Origin: Chitinophagaceae bacterium
GTDB taxonomy: Bacteria; Bacteroidota; Bacteroidia; Chitinophagales; Chitinophagaceae
DNA: 64,000 nt
Reading direction: 5' to 3'
NCBI GenBank assembly: GCA_016719165.1
Contig: JADKAJ010000003.1
Span: 186,001-250,000, forward strand
A program made the position numbers and the translations under genes. This document shows positions 8,901-17,278 of this stretch, one piece after another. The first letter of the stretch is position 1. Every line of letters starts with the position of its first letter. The notes beneath the pieces are model-generated. The model saw only the letters and a list, made by a program, of their open reading frames with translations, searched no databases and was not told where the DNA came from.

Positions 8901-11397
8901 TCTTGATGGCCTTGACAGGTATGACTTTGTAAATGGAACGGTGTACGGGCAAGCCAGAACTTTTATTAATACTGGAATCGCTTACTCGGGAACAAAAGCT
9001 CTTACCCTGGATCAGGACAGGTATGTTGCCGGAGGAAATATTGATTCACTGACAGGTACTTTTAACCTGGCAACATTTAATACAGCTACTGATGATATAA
9101 GATTGGACTTCAGGTACAAGAATCATGGCCAAAAATCAAATGCTGCAAATAAAGTGTGGATCCGGGGCAGCGAAACGGACAGCTGGATCGAAGTGTATGA
9201 CCTTTTTGCAAATCAAAATCCTGCAGATGGTTCTTACAAGCTTTCTGGCAGTATTGAAGTGAGCGATACATTGTCGGCTCATGCGCAAACTTTTTCCACA
9301 AGTTTCCAGGCACGGTGGGGACAGTGGGGAGAATACCTGGCAGCTGATAATGAAAGTGCAGCTGGTTATACATTTGATGATGTACGTATATACAAAGCTG
9401 TCGATGATATACAATTAGTTAGTATTGATACTCCTTATGCTGTGAGTTGTGGTTTAGATGCAACGGTGCCTGTAATGGTTACAGTTCGCAATACTTCTAA
9501 TGCAGTGATAAATAATATACCGGTTGTTTTGAAAGTTGATGGAAATATAATAGCTACTGAAGCAATTATTACTATTCCTGCCAGCTCAGCAATTCAGTAC
9601 ACATTTACCGCTACTGCTGATCTTTCTGCTGTTGGAGATCATAACATAGAAGTATGGGTCGCACTTATTACGGATAACTACAGGGAGAATGACACTGCAA
9701 GGGCGGTTATCAATAATTTACCGATGGTAACTACATTCCCTTATCTGCAGAATTTTGAATTGGGTAATGGTTCCTGGTATGCGGGAGGTGCAAGAACTTC
9801 CTGGGAATATGGAACACCGGTTTCACCTAAGATCAACCGGGCTGCCAGTGGCAGTAAAGCATGGAAAACCAGGATTGCCGGATATTATAATGATGCTGAA
9901 TATTCTTATCTCTATTCACCCTGCTTTAATATCTCGGGAATGACCGCCCCGACATTAAGTCTGAGCATTGCCATGGATATTGAGGATTGCGGAGCTGTTT
10001 TATGTGATGCAGCCTGGGTGGAGTATTCAACGGATGGCGGAACAGTATGGACAAAGCTAGGCAGTACTGGGCAAGGCACTAATTGGTATAATAAAGACTA
10101 TGCAGGCAATCAACTATGGAGCCAGCAAAACTATACCCGCTGGCATGTGGCTACAACAGCGCTGCCAACTACCAACAATAGTAAACTCCGCCTGCGTTTT
10201 GTATTTAAATCCGATGAATCATTGAGCAAAGATGGTCTTGCCATTGATGATATTCATATTTATGATAATCTAAATGGAATTTATGATGGGGTTACCATGA
10301 CATCACCGGTTACGCAAACGATCAATGCCGGAATAAACAACTGGGTTGATTTTCTGGAAGGAGGCAAACTCGTTGCTTCCATTCATCCTGCCGGGCAGGA
10401 ATTGGGTGTAACAAACGCACAAGCTTATATAAATACTGGAGCAGTAAGAATAGACAGCGACCAGTTTTATCACGACCGGAATATTACTATTCAGCCGGGT
10501 AATTCATTCCTGTCATTAACAGATTCTGTGCTGGTGCGTTATTACTTTCTTGATTCTGAGACAGAAGCTTTGATCAATGCATCGGGTTGCAGCTATTGTT
10601 ATAAACCATCCACTGCCTACGACCTGGGTGTTTCAAAGTACAGTGATCCGGATAACAACTTTGAAAATGGCAGTGTAGCAGATAATAACCAGGGAATCTG
10701 GACATTTATCAATTCAACCAGGGCAACAAAAGTGCCTTTTGATAAAGGTTATTATGCCGAATTTAAAGTAAATAACTTTTCAGAGTTCTGGCTCAATAAT
10801 GGGGGCTTTGATAATAATCAGCCCTTACCAGTCCAGTTGGTAAGCTTTACGGCCAGGAAAGCCAATGTAAAAGATGTTCTTGCGGAATGGGTTACTACTT
10901 CAGAGTTTAATGTAAATCGTTTTGATTTGGAAGTCGCAAAGGGCAATACAGAATTTCAACAGGACCGGTTTATGAAAATAGGTGAGGTTAGAAGTCAGGG
11001 TAATTCAGAAAGGGAGCAACGCTATAACTTCACTGATATTGAAAATAATAAGAATGGTGTTCGTTATTATCGCTTAAAGATTATTGAGAATGACGGCAGC
11101 TTCAGTTATTCAGCAATACGTCCTGTTGTATTTAATGATGAACTCAAATGGTTGGTTACTCCCAATCCGTCTTCCGGCATATTTAATCTTACTTACCAGG
11201 CCAACGATGGGGAGCCCATTTCTGTGAAAGTCTATGATATTAATGGCAGGGTGGTGAACCGATTTGATCATGTTTCCAATGGTTTTGTTCAGAAGCTCAC
11301 TATCAACCTGGCAGATGCTAAATTTTCTTCCGGGCTGTACATGCTGGAACTAATGACAGGCGGAAAGACCCACTCTTTCAAACTCATTAAACAATAA
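5974..11397 (+). CDS. Secreted subtilisin-like (S8) serine peptidase with T9SS type A sorting domain
   Basis: This is a very large (1807 aa) exported protease. A signal peptide (residues 1-21, ending SLAAQ) is followed by a subtilase domain. I assign its catalytic triad to D248 (GIGDNGD), H276 (HATHVAG) and S445 (GTSMAAPG), with the oxyanion Asn near 365 (AAGNDGG). All are intact, so it should be active. After about residue 520 come several beta-sandwich modules: a P-domain-like region, a fibronectin III-like segment near 740-830, CARDB-like modules with the pattern SxxGxIxYTF, and two MAM/jelly-roll-like regions. The last ~80 residues (from TPNPSSGIFNL) are a T9SS type A tail ending GGKTHSFKLIKQ, which predicts export across the outer membrane and cell-surface attachment or release. 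The target is unknown. A strong bidirectional terminator follows. Confidence 0.88.
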   Translation: MRFYPIPMIAAMLLFTFSLAAQDDSRYNLLLKSGSFIPSKNITANKIESFNRVAARTTGKAFALVQFEKIPTEYEKQQLLHSGIELLEYIPYNAYTVTITGQLDPELLSRMKARAIVELTAEQKMQPALAKGLFPAHAVKIAGTLDVWISFPKSFSFETVSRELQIKNFDILNVDYKTYRVITLRIAAMRLNELASLPFVEYVQTVPTADQELNYNSMFASRANMLKAPLAYGGKNLNGQGVVIGIGDNGDVQSHLDFTGRLINRAGEVMRAHATHVAGTVAGAGIIQERYAGYAPKATIINQYFSGIFANAPAYVQDHGMVITNNSFGTVVTDCFYNGLYDLSSRILDQQAFDLPELQQVFAAGNDGGLTCAPYPAGFKTVLGGYQSAKNVLTVGSTDYKSDISGFSSRGPVRDGRLKPEIMSQGQLVASTWVSNLYSYNNGTSMAAPGVSGGLALLIQRYRQLNAGANPKSGLMKALLCNGGDDKGNPGPDFRYGFGRMNLLRSVATIENATYFNSTVTNSSTNTHAVIVPANTAQLKVLVYWQDPPASVMASSTLVNDIDIEVVTPSSGIVLPVILDTIPANVNNAATTGADHINNIEQVVIDNPAAGTYDIRVIGSAITQNPSQEYFLVYDLIPESLVLSNPVGGESLVPSVSAFDTCYIQWDSYGGTANDFTLEFSSDNGTNWTTLSNTIPAASRIYNWGVPNTPTDQARIRITKNSTAFTQTSFPFTITAMSTVSLDPVQCEGYIKINWTAVNGATDYEVMMLQGDEMISVATTPLLTYTFSGLSKDSLYWVTVRPRINGSTGRRANAVSRQPNNGTCTGTISDNDLKIDAIVAPASSGRIFTASALSNNESITIRIKNLDDAASAGNINVSYTINGGAAVNEIITSPVADIAAGGTIDYTFITPANLSGVGTYSVQVTAAKATDPVITNNSFTKMFKQLDNQPITNTELPWLDNFESATVQTVRNVQMGLDGLDRYDFVNGTVYGQARTFINTGIAYSGTKALTLDQDRYVAGGNIDSLTGTFNLATFNTATDDIRLDFRYKNHGQKSNAANKVWIRGSETDSWIEVYDLFANQNPADGSYKLSGSIEVSDTLSAHAQTFSTSFQARWGQWGEYLAADNESAAGYTFDDVRIYKAVDDIQLVSIDTPYAVSCGLDATVPVMVTVRNTSNAVINNIPVVLKVDGNIIATEAIITIPASSAIQYTFTATADLSAVGDHNIEVWVALITDNYRENDTARAVINNLPMVTTFPYLQNFELGNGSWYAGGARTSWEYGTPVSPKINRAASGSKAWKTRIAGYYNDAEYSYLYSPCFNISGMTAPTLSLSIAMDIEDCGAVLCDAAWVEYSTDGGTVWTKLGSTGQGTNWYNKDYAGNQLWSQQNYTRWHVATTALPTTNNSKLRLRFVFKSDESLSKDGLAIDDIHIYDNLNGIYDGVTMTSPVTQTINAGINNWVDFLEGGKLVASIHPAGQELGVTNAQAYINTGAVRIDSDQFYHDRNITIQPGNSFLSLTDSVLVRYYFLDSETEALINASGCSYCYKPSTAYDLGVSKYSDPDNNFENGSVADNNQGIWTFINSTRATKVPFDKGYYAEFKVNNFSEFWLNNGGFDNNQPLPVQLVSFTARKANVKDVLAEWVTTSEFNVNRFDLEVAKGNTEFQQDRFMKIGEVRSQGNSEREQRYNFTDIENNKNGVRYYRLKIIENDGSFSYSAIRPVVFNDELKWLVTPNPSSGIFNLTYQANDGEPISVKVYDINGRVVNRFDHVSNGFVQKLTINLADAKFSSGLYMLELMTGGKTHSFKLIKQ

Positions 11398-11400
11398 AAA

Positions 11401-11438
11401 ACCCGTCCCGCCAGAGGGGCGGGACGGGTATATTTTTT
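11401..11438. terminator. Bidirectional intrinsic terminator
   Basis: A 12-bp perfect GC-rich stem (11401-11412 with 11418-11429, loop AGAGG) is followed by a T-run on the plus strand and preceded by an A-run that serves the minus strand. It separates the convergent subtilase and 67-aa genes. Confidence 0.93.
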
Positions 11439-11449
11439 AAAGGCTTGTT

Positions 11450-11653
11450 TTACCAGCCTTGTTTTGCTACTCCGGCTTTGATGGCAGCCATTGCTTTTTC
11501 TTCGCCCATCAGGGTTGTGAGTTTATTGCCCTTTCCGTCATTGCCCTGTGCCATATAAGCACCCTTGGCTGTTTTTGTGATAACGGCATCAAACATTTCT
11601 ACACCTTTTTCTTTGGTTTTTACATTGTAGGCTGTAATTTTTACATCAGACAT
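11450..11653 (-). CDS. Conserved small protein of unknown function (67 aa)
   Basis: This 67-residue soluble protein starts MSDVKITAYNVKTKEK and has a Gly/Lys-rich middle (GNDGKGNKL) and an Ala-rich end. It has no signal peptide, membrane segment or Cys. Codon use looks like that of its neighbours. Short proteins with an AYNVKTK-like start seem familiar from Bacteroidota, but I cannot name a family or function. It is flanked by hairpin terminators on both sides (11401 and 11731), so it is probably a monocistronic unit read toward the convergent subtilase gene. Confidence 0.7.
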   Translation of the reverse strand: MSDVKITAYNVKTKEKGVEMFDAVITKTAKGAYMAQGNDGKGNKLTTLMGEEKAMAAIKAGVAKQGW

Positions 11654-11730
11654 GGTTTAAGTTTTTGCGTTAGTAAAGATTGAAATTAAGCATTCCGGGG
11701 CTTTTTGAAGGTGGAATTTTAAAAACAGGC

Positions 11731-11757
11731 ATAAAAAAGCCCTGATTTAACAGGGCT
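11731..11757 (-). terminator. Intrinsic terminator downstream of gyrB
   Basis: AGCCCTG (11738-11744) pairs with CAGGGCT (11751-11757) around a 6-nt loop. On the minus strand the stem is followed by a T-rich tract (complement of 11731-11737). It lies between the gyrB stop and the 67-aa gene. Confidence 0.82.
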
Positions 11758-11832
11758 AAAACATTTGCTATGAATTAGTTATATATTTTGTAGTAGAATT
11801 GATAAAACAGGAGCATATTAAGCCTCCCGGGC

Positions 11833-13812
11833 TTAAATATCCAGTTTCGCATATTTTGCATGGCTTTCAATAAACTCTCTTCTGGGGGCAACTTCATCCC
11901 CCATCAACATGCTGAAAATGCGGTCCGCTTCGGCAGCACTTTCAATAGTTACTCTTTTTAAGGTACGGCTTCCGGGGTTCATGGTTGTTTCCCAAAGCTG
12001 TTCTGCGTTCATTTCTCCCAAACCTTTGTAGCGCTGAATATTAACTGAATCATCTTTGCCACCACCCAGCTTTTCAATAAGAGCCTTGCGCTGGTTCTCA
12101 TTATAGGCATAAGCCTGTTCTTTTCCTTTTTTCACCAGGTATAACGGTGGCTGTGCAATATAAACGTAGCCTTGCTCAACCAGTTCTGTCATATACCGGT
12201 AAACGAAAGTTAAGATCAATGTGGCAATGTGAGATCCGTCCACATCGGCATCGGTCATGATGATGAGTTTATGATAACGGAGTTTACTCAGGTCTAAAGC
12301 CTTGGGATCTTCCGGTGTTCCCATCTTTACGCCTAAGGCAGTGAACATATTCCTGATCTCCTCATTGTCATAAATCTTATGTTCCATTGCTTTTTCTACG
12401 TTCAGGATCTTACCTCTTAAAGGAAGAATAGCCTGGAAACTTCTGTCACGGCCCTGCTTGGCCGTACCACCGGCAGAGTCTCCCTCAACAAGGAATAATT
12501 CGCAACGTTCGGGGTCACGGTCAGAACAATCGGCCAGTTTACCGGGCAATCCGCCACCGGTTAAAACAGATTTACGTTGTACCAATTCTCTGGCTTTCCT
12601 GGCCGCAGCCCTTGCCTGTGCGGCAAGAATAACTTTGGATACAATGTTTTTAGCTTCCCTTGGATTCTCTTCGAGGTATGCCTCCAATACTTTGGATACA
12701 GTAGAATCAACCACACCCATTACTTCGTTATTACCCAACTTTGTTTTTGTCTGGCCTTCAAATTGGGGCTCGGGAACTTTTACGGAGATGATAGCACTTA
12801 AGCCTTCACGAAAGTCATCCCCTTCAATTTCAACTTTAGCTTTTTCAAATAATCCATTCTTATCACCATAACTTTTAAATACTCTTGTCAGCGCACGGCG
12901 GAAGCCGGATACGTGGGTACCACCCTCAATAGTATTGATATTATTGACATAAGAGTAGATATGCTCACTATAGCTGTCATTATAACTTAATGCTACTTCT
13001 ACCGCAACATTTGTGTTTTCATCTCTGCCCTCTACAGAAATTATTTTAGGAATGAGAGAGTTACGACCAGCATTTTTGTCAAGCATTTCCACAAACTCTA
13101 CTATACCACCTTCACTATAAAAACTTTTGGTATAAGTGCTGCCATCTTCTTCTTTTTCCCTCAGATCGTTGAGTATAATACGGACGCCCCTGTTCAGGAA
13201 AGACAGTTCACGGAGGCGGCTTTCTAAAATATCCTTATTATAAACGGTGGTAATGAAGATACTGTCATCGGGCCAGAAATGTACTTTGGTGCCTGTGGTT
13301 TCACTGGTGCCAGATTCACGAACAGCATATTGGGGAACGCCGATCTTGTATTCCTGTTCAAATATTTTTCCATCCCTGTTTACTGTTACCAGAAGTCTTT
13401 TACTTAAGGCATTTACGCAGCTAACACCCACACCATGCAAACCGCCGGACACTTTATATGAATCTTTATCAAACTTACCCCCGGCATGCAGTACGGTCAT
13501 TACTACTTCAAGAGCAGATTTTTTTTCTTTGCTATGCATGGCCGTAGGAATACCCCGGCCATCATCTTCTACAGAAATAGAATTGTCCTCATGGATATTG
13601 ACAGTGATATTTTTGCAATAACCTGCCAGGGCCTCATCAATTGAGTTGTCTACAACTTCATAAACAAGATGGTGCAAACCCTTAACACCAATATCGCCTA
13701 TGTACATCGCCGGACGCTTCCGAACGGCTTCCAAACCTTCTAAAACCTGTATACTGTCTGCACTGTAATTGGCCGAAATTCTGGCTGCTTTTTCTTTGGC
13801 TTCTGGACTCAT
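11833..13812 (-). CDS. gyrB: DNA gyrase subunit B
   Basis: This is the ATPase/TOPRIM subunit of gyrase, which with GyrA introduces negative supercoils. The 659-aa protein has the GHKL ATPase motifs (EVVDNSIDEALAG, DDGRGIP, GGLHGVGVSCVNALS), the QTKTKLGN switch region, the TOPRIM segment (LVEGDSAGGTAKQGRD, then DADVDGSHI) and the C-terminal GyrA-contact region (QRYKGLGEMNAEQLWETTM). The PLRGKILNVEKA stretch favours GyrB over ParE. The length fits the short GyrB type without the ~170-aa insertion of gammaproteobacteria. A -7 element lies about 46 bp upstream and a terminator downstream, so it is probably a single-gene unit. Confidence 0.96.
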   Translation of the reverse strand: MSPEAKEKAARISANYSADSIQVLEGLEAVRKRPAMYIGDIGVKGLHHLVYEVVDNSIDEALAGYCKNITVNIHEDNSISVEDDGRGIPTAMHSKEKKSALEVVMTVLHAGGKFDKDSYKVSGGLHGVGVSCVNALSKRLLVTVNRDGKIFEQEYKIGVPQYAVRESGTSETTGTKVHFWPDDSIFITTVYNKDILESRLRELSFLNRGVRIILNDLREKEEDGSTYTKSFYSEGGIVEFVEMLDKNAGRNSLIPKIISVEGRDENTNVAVEVALSYNDSYSEHIYSYVNNINTIEGGTHVSGFRRALTRVFKSYGDKNGLFEKAKVEIEGDDFREGLSAIISVKVPEPQFEGQTKTKLGNNEVMGVVDSTVSKVLEAYLEENPREAKNIVSKVILAAQARAAARKARELVQRKSVLTGGGLPGKLADCSDRDPERCELFLVEGDSAGGTAKQGRDRSFQAILPLRGKILNVEKAMEHKIYDNEEIRNMFTALGVKMGTPEDPKALDLSKLRYHKLIIMTDADVDGSHIATLILTFVYRYMTELVEQGYVYIAQPPLYLVKKGKEQAYAYNENQRKALIEKLGGGKDDSVNIQRYKGLGEMNAEQLWETTMNPGSRTLKRVTIESAAEADRIFSMLMGDEVAPRREFIESHAKYAKLDI

Positions 13813-13858
13813 AAAATAACTTAAATCCTGTCGTTAAAAGTGAAAAAAATATAACTCA

Positions 13859-13866
13859 CAAATGTA
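13859..13866 (-). promoter_or_regulatory. -7 promoter element for gyrB
   Basis: On the minus strand this reads TACATTTG, a full match to TAnnTTTG, giving a leader of roughly 40 nt before the gyrB ATG at 13812. No clear -33 element is seen. Confidence 0.5.
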
Positions 13867-13939
13867 CGGATTTGAAGCCGTGTATCCGGGTTTCAGAGGC
13901 TATTTTGTACACTTATTTTGGGTTATTGTGGATAAATGA

Positions 13940-13962
13940 AAATGCCCGATTTTCGGGCATTT
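13940..13962 (-). terminator. Hairpin terminator downstream of lpxC/fabZ
   Basis: A 10-bp perfect stem (13940-13949 with 13953-13962, AAATGCCCGA type) with a 3-nt loop lies 57 bp after the lpxC/fabZ stop. The T-tract on the minus strand is weak, so termination efficiency is uncertain. Confidence 0.6.
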
Positions 13963-14018
13963 CAGCTGATTCTTACCATCAGAAAATCAGTGTGTTTTTT
14001 TAATGAATTTTATTGTTG

Positions 14019-15422
14019 TTATCGTTTAACAATTTGGGCGACCAGGTCTGCTTCTGCGCATACCTTATTCCCGACATATGTTGTGCCTTTCATTTCACAA
14101 ATACCGCGGCGGATAGGCGCTGATAATTCCATTTTGAGGATCAAAGTATCCCCTGGTCTTACCATCTGTTTGAATTTACAGTTATCAATTTTAAGAAAGT
14201 AAGTATCGTATTGTCCTTCCCCGCTCAGGTTGATAGCCAAAATACCACCGCATTGAGCCAATGCTTCTATCTGCAGCACTCCGGGCATTACAGGGTTGCC
14301 GGGAAAATGACCCTGGAAAAACCATTCATTGAAAGTGACATTTTTAATACCAACGATATGCGTATCACTCAGTTCAATTATTTTATCGACCAGTGCAAAA
14401 GGAAAACGATGTGGCAACTTTTTCTCAATAAACTGCTGATCATACACAGGCGGCTGCGAAGGATCATAAACAGGTACACCTTTAGTGTGCTTATTCTTTT
14501 TGATGTACTGCTTTATCTTTTTGGCAAAATCTACATTGCTGCTATGTCCCGGACGATTGGCAATGATTCTTCCTTTAATAGGATAGCCTATCAAAGCCAG
14601 GTCGCCAATTACATCCAATAATTTATGGCGGGCAGGTTCATTGGGAAATCGCAATTCAAGATTATTCAGGTACCCTTCGCTTTTAACCTCAATTTTATCT
14701 TTCTTGAATATTTTTTTCAGCCTTTCCATTTCTTTGTCATCCACCCGTTTGTCAACAATAACAATTGCATTGTTGACGTCACCCCCTTTTATAAGATTAT
14801 TATCCAGCAGCATTTCCAGTTCATGTAAAAAGCAAAATGTGCGGCAAGGAGCAATTTCTTCTTTAAAGTCCCTGATATTTTTCAGTCCTGCATGCTGGGT
14901 ACCTAAAACAGGTGAGTTGAAATCAATCAATGTTGTAACCTGGTATTCCATGGCAGGCATGGCTACCATTTCAACTCTTTTCTCTTCATCGTAATGGTAA
15001 ATATTTTCATCGATACTATACCAGACTTTAGCAGCATCCTGCTCCAGCACACCGGATTCTTCAATCAACTCCACAAAAGGTTGTGAACTGCCATCCATAA
15101 TAGGCATTTCTGGTCCGTTTATCTCCAACAGGCAATTATCTACTCCCATTCCTACTAATGCAGCAAGTACATGTTCAATAGTACTTACTTTGGCACCATT
15201 GGCTTCCAGTGTGGTACCCCGACTTACATCTGTTACCAGGTCACAATCAGCTTTGATAATAGGCTGATTGGGTAAATCGATACGTTTAAACTGTAAGCCA
15301 AATCCGGGATTTGCCGGGTTTAGCGTTAAATCAGCCATTACACCGGTATGTAACCCTGTACCTGAAATGGTAACCGGCGATTTCAGCGTATGTTGTTTAT
15401 CTGGATTGAAATCTGGAGCCAT
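14019..15422 (-). CDS. lpxC/fabZ: Bifunctional UDP-3-O-acyl-GlcNAc deacetylase / 3-hydroxyacyl-ACP dehydratase
   Basis: This 467-aa fusion couples the committed zinc-dependent deacetylase of lipid A synthesis (LpxC, about residues 1-310) to the hydroxyacyl-ACP dehydratase FabZ (about 325-467). The LpxC part shows the HTGV start motif, STIEHVLAAL with a zinc-ligand His, EMPIMDGSS and KLLDVIGDLAL. The FabZ part shows LPHRFPFALVDKI with the catalytic His region, and FQGHFPGNPVMPGVLQIEALAQ. The fusion is a known Bacteroidota arrangement that ties lipid A and fatty acid flux together. The usual partner lpxA does not follow; gyrB does. A TATCTTTG -7 element sits 20 bp upstream. Confidence 0.95.
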   Translation of the reverse strand: MAPDFNPDKQHTLKSPVTISGTGLHTGVMADLTLNPANPGFGLQFKRIDLPNQPIIKADCDLVTDVSRGTTLEANGAKVSTIEHVLAALVGMGVDNCLLEINGPEMPIMDGSSQPFVELIEESGVLEQDAAKVWYSIDENIYHYDEEKRVEMVAMPAMEYQVTTLIDFNSPVLGTQHAGLKNIRDFKEEIAPCRTFCFLHELEMLLDNNLIKGGDVNNAIVIVDKRVDDKEMERLKKIFKKDKIEVKSEGYLNNLELRFPNEPARHKLLDVIGDLALIGYPIKGRIIANRPGHSSNVDFAKKIKQYIKKNKHTKGVPVYDPSQPPVYDQQFIEKKLPHRFPFALVDKIIELSDTHIVGIKNVTFNEWFFQGHFPGNPVMPGVLQIEALAQCGGILAINLSGEGQYDTYFLKIDNCKFKQMVRPGDTLILKMELSAPIRRGICEMKGTTYVGNKVCAEADLVAQIVKR

Positions 15423-15441
15423 GCTGTATTTTTTATGCGGC

Positions 15442-15449
15442 CAAAGATA
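15442..15449 (-). promoter_or_regulatory. -7 promoter element for lpxC/fabZ
   Basis: Minus-strand TATCTTTG, a full match to TAnnTTTG, 20 bp from the ATG at 15422. It implies that lpxC/fabZ has its own promoter and is not only read through from lpxD. Confidence 0.55.
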
Positions 15450-15477
15450 GTATTTAACCGTCAGTCATACAGCTATG

Positions 15478-16350
15478 TCAGATGATCTTGTAATTACGGT
15501 AATCAAATATCCTCCTGCCTGTTATTTTTTCTATGTTATAAAGGAGACGGTCTTTTACTGAGAGATTTGTTTTGGTCAGATTAAAATTTGCTTCCCAGTT
15601 TTTCTCGTTTATTCTTTTATGCATTACAGCAGGGTGCGAATCAGTAAAAGGCATTAATACATCTGCATCTTTCATATAATCAAACATGTCCCTGGTCTCT
15701 TCTTTAATAATCGCCTGTTGGTCATTGCTCCATAGTAATCCAAAGTCATCCCTTTTTTTCTGCTGCTTTTGGGGATGTTTCACCCACCCGTAATGATTAA
15801 TATAGGCATCAATCAATTTTACATTTAATTTCCGGCCTGCCTTACGAAATCCCTGGGCATCCCGGTAGGATTTGATTGTTTTGTCATTCCGGATCAGCCT
15901 GATCTCCCGGTTATACCAGCGACGGGAATTCCCTATATAATCGTATGTTCCATAAAAATGAAGATATTTAAAAAGCAATCCCTCCACCTTTTTATCATGA
16001 AGGTATTTCTCAGCCTCATTTTTTATTGTCTCAAGATACTTCTCGTGTACAACCTCATCTGCCTGCAGGTAAAAAGCCCAATCTGCAGATGGGGAAATCC
16101 GGGCAAAAGCTTTATCAGTTTCAACGGCTAGTACCCGACCACCCTCTCTCAGCGAATCATCCCAAACAGAGTGAATGATCCTGATTTTTGGCGAATCAAT
16201 TGATTCAATCAGCTGAAGGGTGTTATCATCACTATTGCCTACACTTACGATGAACTCATCAACAATTGGAAGAATAGAGGTAATGGATTCAATAACAGGG
16301 TAGTCGTATTTCACAGCATTGCGAACAAATGTAAAGCCATGGATAATCAT
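15478..16350 (-). CDS. Family 2-like glycosyltransferase
   Basis: This 290-aa cytoplasmic protein has a GT-A fold start: GFTFVRNAVKYDYPV, then EFIVSVGNSDDNT and a DWAFYLQADEVVHEKY segment, where ADE occupies the metal-binding DxD position. It has no membrane segment. It probably transfers a sugar to an envelope glycan or lipid-linked acceptor; donor and acceptor cannot be read from sequence. It starts 12 bp after the ChaN-like gene ends, so the two are likely cotranscribed. Together they sit between lpxD and lpxC/fabZ, which suggests lipopolysaccharide or surface glycan work, but this is inference from position. Confidence 0.8.
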   Translation of the reverse strand: MIIHGFTFVRNAVKYDYPVIESITSILPIVDEFIVSVGNSDDNTLQLIESIDSPKIRIIHSVWDDSLREGGRVLAVETDKAFARISPSADWAFYLQADEVVHEKYLETIKNEAEKYLHDKKVEGLLFKYLHFYGTYDYIGNSRRWYNREIRLIRNDKTIKSYRDAQGFRKAGRKLNVKLIDAYINHYGWVKHPQKQQKKRDDFGLLWSNDQQAIIKEETRDMFDYMKDADVLMPFTDSHPAVMHKRINEKNWEANFNLTKTNLSVKDRLLYNIEKITGRRIFDYRNYKII

Positions 16351-16362
16351 GAAGTAGGGTGA

Positions 16363-17217
16363 TTAATAAGTGTTGGTCATGTCTTCATCCACGCAGATAA
16401 TAAAATCTGCTTTCCCTTTATTTTCTGCCAGCAACGAATGGATATCTTTTTGCGACACAGTTGTAATGGTGGCGTATTTCAATTCAGGTTGCTGTTTTTT
16501 TAAATACCACAATATGCCTTCATAGTTCTCCGAATGAAAAGCTCCGTTATAGTGAATGAAAAGTTTTCCGGGCTGATAATACCGCAAAATAAAATGCGCC
16601 ATTGTAGCATCTTTACTGGCCTGGGCTTTGGGCATATTGTCGCCGCCATGGCCAGCCATCATTTCTTTAATTTTTTTATAGCCTGGCAGTTCGGCATCAT
16701 AAGCTATTGGCAAAGGAGCAATCCATGTTTTGGCCTGGGCAGATAAAGTATCAAGTGTTTCAAAGCCTCCTTTGGATACTAAGGAAGCATAGCGTCTGGG
16801 GATATTCGTAGCTGCAAAAGCTATTTTATTTTCTTTGGCGTAATTCACCAGAGGGGCATAATCAGTCGGATAGTTTTTCCAAAGGCGGGCCATGGAGTCC
16901 AGCCCTTTTGCAGTGATTTTACCCTGCAGGTATAAATCCAGTGCCTGCTGGTTATCCTGTTCAAACATTTCAGCGCCGAGTACCAGGTCACGGGTAGCAT
17001 CACAATCTTTTGTTACTTCCAGTTGCAACCAATGAGCAATAGCATTATTATGAAATTCACCAAACAGTACTATGTCTTTTTGCTGAAGCGTTTTCAGCAT
17101 TTTCTTATACGTTATTTGTTGGCCTTTGGCATTATATAAAATATAAGCTGGTTTTTGCTGTGCTAGAATGGTTACCGCAAGAAAGAAAAAAGAAAGCGAC
17201 AAGGAAATTTTTCTCAT
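16363..17217 (-). CDS. ChaN-like (iron-regulated/heme-binding family) exported protein
   Basis: This 284-aa protein has an N-terminal signal peptide (about residues 1-19, ending AVTILAQ). Next comes the ChaN/EreA-like domain with KDIVLFGEFHNN (residues near 48-59) and LVLGAEMFEQDNQ, and a late HYNGAFHSENYEG motif. Members of this family have been linked to iron or heme uptake in some species; here the substrate is unknown. There is no lipobox, so it is probably a periplasmic or outer-membrane-associated soluble protein. It is likely cotranscribed with the glycosyltransferase 12 bp downstream and lies 61 bp after lpxD. Confidence 0.78.
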   Translation of the reverse strand: MRKISLSLSFFFLAVTILAQQKPAYILYNAKGQQITYKKMLKTLQQKDIVLFGEFHNNAIAHWLQLEVTKDCDATRDLVLGAEMFEQDNQQALDLYLQGKITAKGLDSMARLWKNYPTDYAPLVNYAKENKIAFAATNIPRRYASLVSKGGFETLDTLSAQAKTWIAPLPIAYDAELPGYKKIKEMMAGHGGDNMPKAQASKDATMAHFILRYYQPGKLFIHYNGAFHSENYEGILWYLKKQQPELKYATITTVSQKDIHSLLAENKGKADFIICVDEDMTNTY

Positions 17218-17278
17218 GATGGCAAATTAGGAATTATTACTAAGGATTGCTGAGAAGCTGAAGGCTGTACAACTATTT

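Noticed and set aside
11833..13812. ParE (topoisomerase IV B) instead of GyrB
   Set aside because: The PLRGKILNVEKA segment and overall motif spacing favour GyrB, though only a tree with both paralogues would be final.
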